NCBI RefSeq assembly: GCF_000369625.1
Contig: NZ_KB850113.1
Coordinates: forward strand, 324,504 to 388,503
DNA length: 64,000 nt
Source: Acinetobacter variabilis
Lineage (GTDB): Bacteria > Pseudomonadota > Gammaproteobacteria > Pseudomonadales > Moraxellaceae
Direction: 5' to 3'
In this document: positions 59,093-64,000 of the stretch, piece after piece
Position numbering within the stretch: position 1 is the stretch's first letter
Layout: each line of letters begins with the position of its first letter
Made by a program: the position numbers and the translations under genes
Notes under the pieces: model-generated
The model's database searches: none
Told to the model about the DNA's origin: nothing
Seen by the model: only the letters and a program-made list of their open reading frames with translations

Positions 59093-59683
59093 TTAACGCT
59101 TAAAACGTTGTAAAAGTGTAGGCGTAAGCAGGGCGTCTAAAGGCTGATCCCATACTTCTCGGACTAAAGGTTGTGACACACGCTGAAAGTCATGCGCCAG
59201 TCCAAGACGAAAAGGGCGACGCGCTGCTGTTGCCAGCGTACGATCATAATAGCCACCACCCATACCAATCCGGGTACCATATTGATCACAGACTAATAGT
59301 GGCATAACTAAAAGATCCAGTTTTGAGACATGCAGCCCCCGTGTAGCCATGGGTTCACGCATTCCCAACCGATGATGAGCAAAACGCTGAGAACGATATT
59401 GATTCTGGCTGATTTCTACCCATGTGAGCTGCTGGTTCATATTGCAAATATTCGGGAGATAAACCCGTTTATGATGCTTAAAGCAGTATTCAATCAGCGC
59501 CTGAGTCCGAACCTCACCAAAAGCATCCAGATAAACCCCCACAAACTTGCTCGCATGAAATTCTGGCAAAGTCCGAATCATATTCAGGATACGTTGTTGA
59601 GTCTGTTTCTGGATAAATCGAGAGAGTTGACGGCGTTGTTTACGTAGCTGTTTGCGAAGTTCGGAAAGATTCATCATCGTCAT
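59093..59683 (-). CDS. ygfA: 5-formyltetrahydrofolate cyclo-ligase
   Basis: This ATP-dependent enzyme returns 5-formyl-THF to the active folate pool as 5,10-methenyl-THF. The 196-residue protein has the ATP/folate-binding GVYLDAFGEVRTQALIE region, then DLLVMPLLVCDQYGTRIGMGGGYYDRTL, the family hallmark, near the C-terminus. The ATG at 59683 is used here; nearby ATGs at 59677 and 59674 are also possible. It lies downstream of 6S RNA and zapA on the same strand, as in E. coli (zapA-ssrS-ygfA). Confidence 0.9.
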   Translation of the reverse strand: MTMMNLSELRKQLRKQRRQLSRFIQKQTQQRILNMIRTLPEFHASKFVGVYLDAFGEVRTQALIEYCFKHHKRVYLPNICNMNQQLTWVEISQNQYRSQRFAHHRLGMREPMATRGLHVSKLDLLVMPLLVCDQYGTRIGMGGGYYDRTLATAARRPFRLGLAHDFQRVSQPLVREVWDQPLDALLTPTLLQRFKR

Positions 59684-59963
59684 AAATATAGTCTTCAAGA
59701 TTTTAGGGCATTAGATTAATAAAATGCCATAACTTAAATAGAGGGTAGCAACATAGCGAGTATTATAGGCATCTGTATGAATTTTTGATTGAATTTTAAA
59801 AATAATGAAACATTTATGATGAATTAATCGATCTGTGCTTAGATCCAGGTAACTTTTTAAAAGACGAAAAAAGATACGGATACAGGACGCTAAACCAGGA
59901 AAAATGCAATAAATTTGATATTTATAAGAGAAGATAAATGATGAAATATTTTGAGAAAAATAG

Positions 59964-60148
59964 AAGCACTCCGAGGATGCCGCTGCATGTCATTACCCTT
60001 GAACCCTAAAGTTCAAGGTGGACGAGACGCATACTTGCTGGGTTTCCCATACCGGATGGGCATACACTCTAAATATGCAGAACTCAATCCTAAGATTTAA
60101 ATATCGGCTCAGGGGAATCTGACCCGCTGGCGAACATCTCAGAGTTAG
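59964..60148 (-). ncRNA. ssrS: 6S RNA
   Basis: Read on the minus strand, the sequence starts near CTCTGAGATGTTCGCC and ends near GGCATCCTCGGAGTG, which pair to close the long 6S stem. It keeps the recognisable E. coli blocks CCCCTGAGCCGATATTT and ACCTTGAAC...GGGTTCAAGGGT. 6S RNA binds the sigma70 holoenzyme in stationary phase and blocks promoters. The position between zapA and the 5-formyl-THF cyclo-ligase gene is as in E. coli. The ends are estimated to a few bases. Confidence 0.93.
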
Positions 60149-60152
60149 ACTA

Positions 60153-60180
60153 AGTATAAACGATAATGCTGATGTGGCAA
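60153..60180 (-). promoter_or_regulatory. Probable promoter of 6S RNA
   Basis: On the minus strand TTGCCA (60175-60180) and TATACT (60153-60158) are 16 bases apart, and a start about 6 bases downstream agrees with the predicted 5' end of the RNA. Confidence 0.65.
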
Positions 60181-60245
60181 CTCTATGCTGTTCGTGAACT
60201 GTAAATAGGTTAGTCGAACGACCGAAGTTTATACAAAAAACTCGA

Positions 60246-60533
60246 TTATTCAGTTAGTTCTTCAACTTCTTCCAAAATAGTTTGTAACAAACGTTCGCAG
60301 TGCGCATATTGTTGCAGGGATTTATTCATCGTCAATACTTCCTGCATCAGTTCCAGTGCCACCATAATGATCAGTTTACTTGGTTCCATACGAGGGGCTT
60401 TACGGCGAAATTCATCGTATTTTTCATTGAGTAATTGCGCTGCACGTTGTAGTTCATCCTGCTGATCCGCAGTGGAGGCCAGACGGAAACTGTGACCCAA
60501 TACCTTTAAGTCGATTGCGATTTGTTCACTCAT
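60246..60533 (-). CDS. zapA: Cell division protein ZapA
   Basis: ZapA binds FtsZ and helps bundle filaments at the division ring. The 95-residue protein has the N-terminal IDLKVLGHSFRLAS segment, the central LQRAAQLLNEKYDEFR and a long C-terminal helix, the family pattern. Its ATG overlaps the stop of the upstream coiled-coil gene (ATGA), so the two are likely translated together. 6S RNA follows on the same strand. Confidence 0.93.
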   Translation of the reverse strand: MSEQIAIDLKVLGHSFRLASTADQQDELQRAAQLLNEKYDEFRRKAPRMEPSKLIIMVALELMQEVLTMNKSLQQYAHCERLLQTILEEVEELTE

Positions 60534-61087
60534 GATGAAGCTTCCTCAGTCACTTCAGTAGGATGGGCCAATTGCTGAATTTCCTGTGCATTTTGATCTT
60601 GGGCTGTTCCCAAAATCGCCAGACGTTGAATAATGGCTTCAACTTTAGCTTTGGCATTTTCATTTTTCTGGGTAAGACGTTCAGATTCCTGATTCAGGCG
60701 CTGAATTTCCTGCTGGGCATGACGCTGTTCCAGCAATAACTTTTCTTTCAGCACGCGCAATTCATTACGTTCAGCCAGAATTTCCTGAAAACGGTTCTTT
60801 AGATCAGTGCAACTTTTTTCCAGACGGCTATAACGATCTGCCAGTGCTGTAGCATCCTGGTTTAAATGCTGAAACTGATTACGTGATTCTGTCAGTTGCT
60901 GATTGAGGTTCTGGATTTCTTGTTGTTTTTGCGCAATAAAGCTATTTTTTTGTTCAATTTGAGTTTCATGTTGCACGCTTGAAGCCTCTTGCTTCTCCCG
61001 TAAACTGGTATTCTCACTTTCAAGTTGTGCAAGTCGCGTTTTTAAAACGCCAATATGCACTTGTAGACGCTGTAATTCTTCTAACAT
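60530..61087 (-). CDS. Coiled-coil protein upstream of zapA (TIGR02449-like)
   Basis: The 185-residue protein is almost wholly coiled coil, rich in Gln, Glu and Leu heptads (LQVHIGVLKTRLAQLESEN and onward to about 165). It resembles the small ZapB-like or TIGR02449 family that sits before zapA in many gammaproteobacteria, but is longer. The ATG at 61087 gives a clean start; the frame runs on to 61204. The 4-base overlap with zapA suggests a role in division, which is an inference. Confidence 0.78.
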   Translation of the reverse strand: MLEELQRLQVHIGVLKTRLAQLESENTSLREKQEASSVQHETQIEQKNSFIAQKQQEIQNLNQQLTESRNQFQHLNQDATALADRYSRLEKSCTDLKNRFQEILAERNELRVLKEKLLLEQRHAQQEIQRLNQESERLTQKNENAKAKVEAIIQRLAILGTAQDQNAQEIQQLAHPTEVTEEASS

Positions 61088-61152
61088 ATCGAGGTCGCAC
61101 AGTGTTGCAAACAAAGGTAATATATAAAGCAGTATAGAGATTGGATAAACGA

Positions 61153-61785
61153 ATGCAAGACGATATTTCAGGTTGGTCAGAATGGTACCGCAATTTTTCT
61201 TCAATTGAAGAAATTTCTAGCCCAAGCGAACTGCATGGTTTGCTTACTGGAATTGTCTGTGTCACTCAGGCACCTACAAGTGATGAATGGGTACAGATTT
61301 TAGAAACGCTAGATGTCCCTGAACTGAATCCTGAAGCATTAGAATTGTTAACAGGTGAGGCAGAAGACATCTTTCATGCGCTGTCTGAAGATGCGCTGGA
61401 TTATCTGCCATTACTACCAGATGATGAGCATAGCTTGGCAGAACGCGTTCAGGCTCTGGCTGACTGGTGTGCAGGCGTAGTGCTTGGTTTTGGTCTGGCT
61501 TCAGGTCATATCCGCAATGATGAAATGGAACTGATTGAACATTTACAAGATGTTGCAGCAGTTGAATTTGAAAACTCTGATGACGATGCCGAGGGTGAAG
61601 AAAGTTATCAGGAGTTGTATGAGTTTGTTCGTCTGATTCCAGTAAGCCTGTCCGTCGGTCGTAAGAAAGTAGAGGTTGAGGAAACACCTTTATTGCAGAA
61701 ATTCACGCAAAAAGCTCCAGCTCCAGCTTCTGCAACTGAAGCGCAATCTGTAGTTGAAATTTTCTCGCCGAAACGTCCGAGTTAA
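61153..61785 (+). CDS. ygfB: UPF0149 (YgfB/YecA) family protein
   Basis: The 210-residue protein has the UPF0149 signature: SPSELHGLLTGIVC near the N-terminus, the DALDYLPLLPDDEHSLAERVQALADWCAGVVLGFG block and an acidic C-terminal stretch. Its biochemical role is not settled. It lies upstream of pepP, as in E. coli (ygfB-pepP), and is divergent from the coiled-coil/zapA unit with only 65 bases between them, so both promoters are packed in that spacer. Confidence 0.88.
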   Translation: MQDDISGWSEWYRNFSSIEEISSPSELHGLLTGIVCVTQAPTSDEWVQILETLDVPELNPEALELLTGEAEDIFHALSEDALDYLPLLPDDEHSLAERVQALADWCAGVVLGFGLASGHIRNDEMELIEHLQDVAAVEFENSDDDAEGEESYQELYEFVRLIPVSLSVGRKKVEVEETPLLQKFTQKAPAPASATEAQSVVEIFSPKRPS

Positions 61786-61936
61786 GTTCAAGCGGTTTTA
61801 GACACAAATTAAAAACGTTTCTGAAACCGGCATATTTTTTGCTGAGTCTTCTCATGAAGATGATAGTAAATTGATCTGACCCGTTTTCAGAATCAAATTT
61901 TAAATAACAGTAGCAATTGATAAGAAGTAAGGTGTA

Positions 61937-63271
61937 ATGAAGAAACTGACTCAAGCCGATTTTCAGGAACGTCGTGACATCCTCGCAGGGGAAATAGGAT
62001 TACGTAGCATCGCGATTATTGCCACCAGCCCGGTTGCCCTGCGTAACCGTGATGCAGATTATAAATATCGTGCGGACAGCAGTTTCTTTTACCTGACCGG
62101 ATTTGCTGAGCCTGAAGCAGTTGCAGTCATTGAAACTTTTGATACGGAAGAAGAAGGCTATACCTATAGTCTGTTCTGCCGCGAACGTGATCGTGAAATG
62201 GAAATCTGGAATGGCTACCGTGCCGGAGTGGATGGCGCCGTTGATGATTATGAAGCGGACGAAGCTTATGCGATTGATCTACTGGATGAGGAAATCCTCA
62301 CCAAGCTTCAGAACAAAGACAAGCTTTTCTACCGGATTGGGCACAATGCCGAATTTGATGCACGTGTAGCTAAATGGATTGCAACAGCCAGTGGTGAAAG
62401 CCGCCGTGGTACTTCTGCACCGGCACAGATCATGCAGCTGAATCGTATCGTTGATGAAATGCGTCTGCATAAAGATGAAAATGAAATTGAACTCATGCAG
62501 CTTGCATCGGATATTTCTGCAGAAGCCCATACACTGGCTATGCAGAAAGTTCGTCCAGGCATGATGGAATATGCTTTAGAAGCTGAATTGAATTATATCT
62601 TTGGTAAAAATGGCTGTGTACCATCCTATAACAGTATTGTCGGTGGCGGTGAAAATGCCTGTATTCTGCATTATGTGGAAAATGATAAAGAGCTGAAGGA
62701 TGGTGATCTGGTTCTGATTGATGCTGCCTGTGAATATCAGTTTTATGCATCAGACATTACCCGTACGTTCCCGGTAAATGGTAAATTCAGCCCGGAACAA
62801 AAAGCTTTATATAATGTCGTACTGGATGCACAGATTGCTGCGATCAATGCTGTTCAAATCGGGAATTCTTATAAAGAGCCGCATAATGTGGCGGTTCGCA
62901 TTCTGGTTCAAGGTTTACTTGATCTGGGGATTATGCAAGGGGAACTTGAAGAAATTATCCAGACTGAAAGTTTCCGCCAGTTCTATATGCACGGTACTGG
63001 GCATTGGCTCGGTATGGATGTACATGATGTAGGTACATATAAAGCCAACGGTGAATGGCGTGCATATGAAGAAGGTATGGTCGTGACCGTTGAGCCAGGT
63101 CTTTACATTGCGCCAGATGATGAAACTGTGGATGCGAAATGGCGTGGCATCGGAATCCGGATTGAAGATGATGTGGTTGCTACCAAAAATGGCCCACTAG
63201 TGCTAACTGCAAAAGTAGTGAAAACTGTGGAAGATATTGAAGCCTTAATGGCTCAAGCACGTGCTGCTTAA
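61937..63271 (+). CDS. pepP: Xaa-Pro aminopeptidase
   Basis: This metalloenzyme removes the N-terminal residue before proline. The 444-residue protein has the creatinase-like N-terminal domain and a pita-bread catalytic fold with metal ligands in LIDAACEYQFYASDITRTFP (two Asp), MHGTGHWLGMDVHD (His), TVEPGLYI (Glu) and IRIEDDV (Glu). The order ygfB-pepP follows E. coli. It ends at a hairpin terminator. Confidence 0.95.
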   Translation: MKKLTQADFQERRDILAGEIGLRSIAIIATSPVALRNRDADYKYRADSSFFYLTGFAEPEAVAVIETFDTEEEGYTYSLFCRERDREMEIWNGYRAGVDGAVDDYEADEAYAIDLLDEEILTKLQNKDKLFYRIGHNAEFDARVAKWIATASGESRRGTSAPAQIMQLNRIVDEMRLHKDENEIELMQLASDISAEAHTLAMQKVRPGMMEYALEAELNYIFGKNGCVPSYNSIVGGGENACILHYVENDKELKDGDLVLIDAACEYQFYASDITRTFPVNGKFSPEQKALYNVVLDAQIAAINAVQIGNSYKEPHNVAVRILVQGLLDLGIMQGELEEIIQTESFRQFYMHGTGHWLGMDVHDVGTYKANGEWRAYEEGMVVTVEPGLYIAPDDETVDAKWRGIGIRIEDDVVATKNGPLVLTAKVVKTVEDIEALMAQARAA

Positions 63272-63282
63272 ATAAAAGATAT

Positions 63283-63312
63283 AAAAAAGTCGATGATCGC
63301 ATCTGCTTTTTT
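63283..63312 (+). terminator. Terminator of pepP
   Basis: AAAAAAG and CTTTTTT flank the inner stem GATG / CATC with a small mismatch, 11 bases after the pepP stop. Confidence 0.72.
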
Positions 63313-63665
63313 ATCTTTATAGGAAAAAGCTAAAAATTGACTTATTGAAGACATTAATTTTTCTAATCTATTGATATTAAAATGAGTATTTATAAAATTT
63401 TAAGAAAATGTAAATTATTTTCTTAGAAATAAGTTATCCAATAGCTAGATAGAACAAAGATACTATCGAGAAACAAGCAAGACATTTACTTACGTTAATC
63501 GCGACTTATTCAAATAAAATTAATTTTGTTAAAATTGAGAATTATAAGATGACAGGAATTCAACACAGCAATTGAGTTTTTAGCATCAAAGCAACATATT
63601 AATTCCGATTTCGTTCTCATACTTGACCTGTTCCTTAAATAAACTCAAAGAAGAGCAGGAGAAAA
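63313..63665. other. Spacer upstream of the DUF378 gene
   Basis: About 353 AT-rich bases without a gene or a clear promoter. An AGGAG ribosome-binding site precedes the DUF378 start. Confidence 0.5.
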
Positions 63666-63827
63666 ATGATGAGACTAAATACGCTTGACTGGATTGCTTA
63701 TGCTTTAGCGATTATTGGTGGCATCAACTGGGGTCTGGTTGGTGCGTTTAACTTTGATTTAGTCGCTGCCATCTTTGGTGAAATGAGCGCACTATCTCGA
63801 ATTATTTATGGGCGAATTCAAACATGA
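63666..63827 (+). pseudogene. DUF378 gene cut by an IS30-family element
   Basis: The frame starts MMRLNTLDWIAYALAIIGG and continues INWGLVGAFNFDLVAAIF, the typical DUF378 beginning of a small membrane protein with two helices. After SRIIYG the sequence switches to RIQT and a stop (63825-63827), where intact members carry a second membrane helix. The change comes from the insertion sequence that begins just before. The host gene is therefore truncated; its function in the family is unknown. Confidence 0.85.
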
Positions 63828-64000
63828 GGTGCGACAGTTTCAAAAGCCATATGATAATCAACAAGCTGAGCAAATTTCTCTAATGGTGTAAGCCAATCTA
63901 ACGCCTTTCTAGGACGAGTATTCAGTGACATGGCAACTTGATTTAAATAATGCTGATCTGCCTGATTTAAATCAATCCCTTTAGGTAAATATTGCCTAAT
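63810..64000 (-). mobile_element. IS30-family insertion sequence, partial at the window edge
   Basis: The element enters near 63810 and extends beyond the window end. Its transposase is on the minus strand with its C-terminal end next to DUF378. The second boundary and the target duplication are outside the window, so the exact left boundary is uncertain by a few bases. Confidence 0.82.
63818..64000 (-). CDS. IS30 family transposase, C-terminal part
   Basis: The 60 residues visible carry the IS30 hallmark RQYLPKGIDLNQ, then LNTRPRKALDWLTPLEKF, the standard end of the DDE transposase of this family. The stop (63818-63820) lies a few bases inside the element end. The N-terminal part with the helix-turn-helix and most of the catalytic core is outside the window, so I cannot tell if the transposase is intact. 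Confidence 0.88.
   Translation of the reverse strand: MRQYLPKGIDLNQADQHYLNQVAMSLNTRPRKALDWLTPLEKFAQLVDYHMAFETVAPHV

Overview
The window looks like a stretch of chromosome from an Acinetobacter-type gammaproteobacterium (Moraxellaceae). The grounds are AT-rich spacers, the sdhCDAB - sucAB-lpd - sucCD order with lpd between sucB and sucC, a zapA - 6S RNA - 5-formyl-THF cyclo-ligase block, a CysN with an unusual C-terminal tail, and many small lipoproteins of the kind common in that genus. The species cannot be fixed from this window alone.

Layout. 1-12.6 kb: TCA-cycle block (sdhCDAB, sucA-sucB-lpd, sucCD), each unit closed by a clear intrinsic terminator, with a structured leader before sucA. 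12.6-15.9 kb: minus-strand YqiJ/flotillin (YqiK-like) pair and an unknown gene. 16.2-18.9 kb: cysD-cysN for sulfate activation, with a palindromic repeat between them. 19-24 kb: small secreted protein, a PadR regulator with its own operators and two small DUF genes, thioredoxin-like protein, acetyltransferase, quinone reductase, WYL regulator. 24.2-26.3 kb: tRNA-Cys and tRNA-Leu, folD, a long palindromic element and a methyltransferase. 26.4-30.5 kb: lipoprotein, 2-oxoglutarate permease (kgtP) and GTP-type PEP carboxykinase (pckG), which link to the TCA genes. 30.9-34.8 kb: lipid kinase, phosphoesterase, groES-groL. 34.8-37.3 kb: a complete IS66-family element with an 8-bp target duplication that clips the last codons of an NlpE-like gene. 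38-43.9 kb: a LuxR-type regulator broken by an in-frame stop, lipoproteins, acyltransferase, SDR and TauE-type genes. 44-53 kb: rsmD-mrdA, DUF445, adk, an orphan rsxB-nth pair, gdhA. 53-63.3 kb: META/DUF4377 lipoprotein, extradiol dioxygenase, rlmH, M28 peptidase, lon, 5-formyl-THF cyclo-ligase, 6S RNA, zapA, a coiled-coil gene, ygfB-like gene, pepP. 63.7 kb to the end: a DUF378 gene cut by an IS30-family element that runs off the window.

Most of this is core housekeeping DNA, and I do not see a clearly new multi-gene system. The points most worth a second look are the vestigial kinase-like tail on CysN, the sucA leader, the twin PadR operators, the dyads in the pckG leader, two palindromic repeat elements, and three gene-damage events (IS66 next to the NlpE-like gene, the nonsense codon in the LuxR gene, IS30 in DUF378). 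Two signals affecting known genes, the 6S RNA and the tRNA pair, are strong RNA calls.
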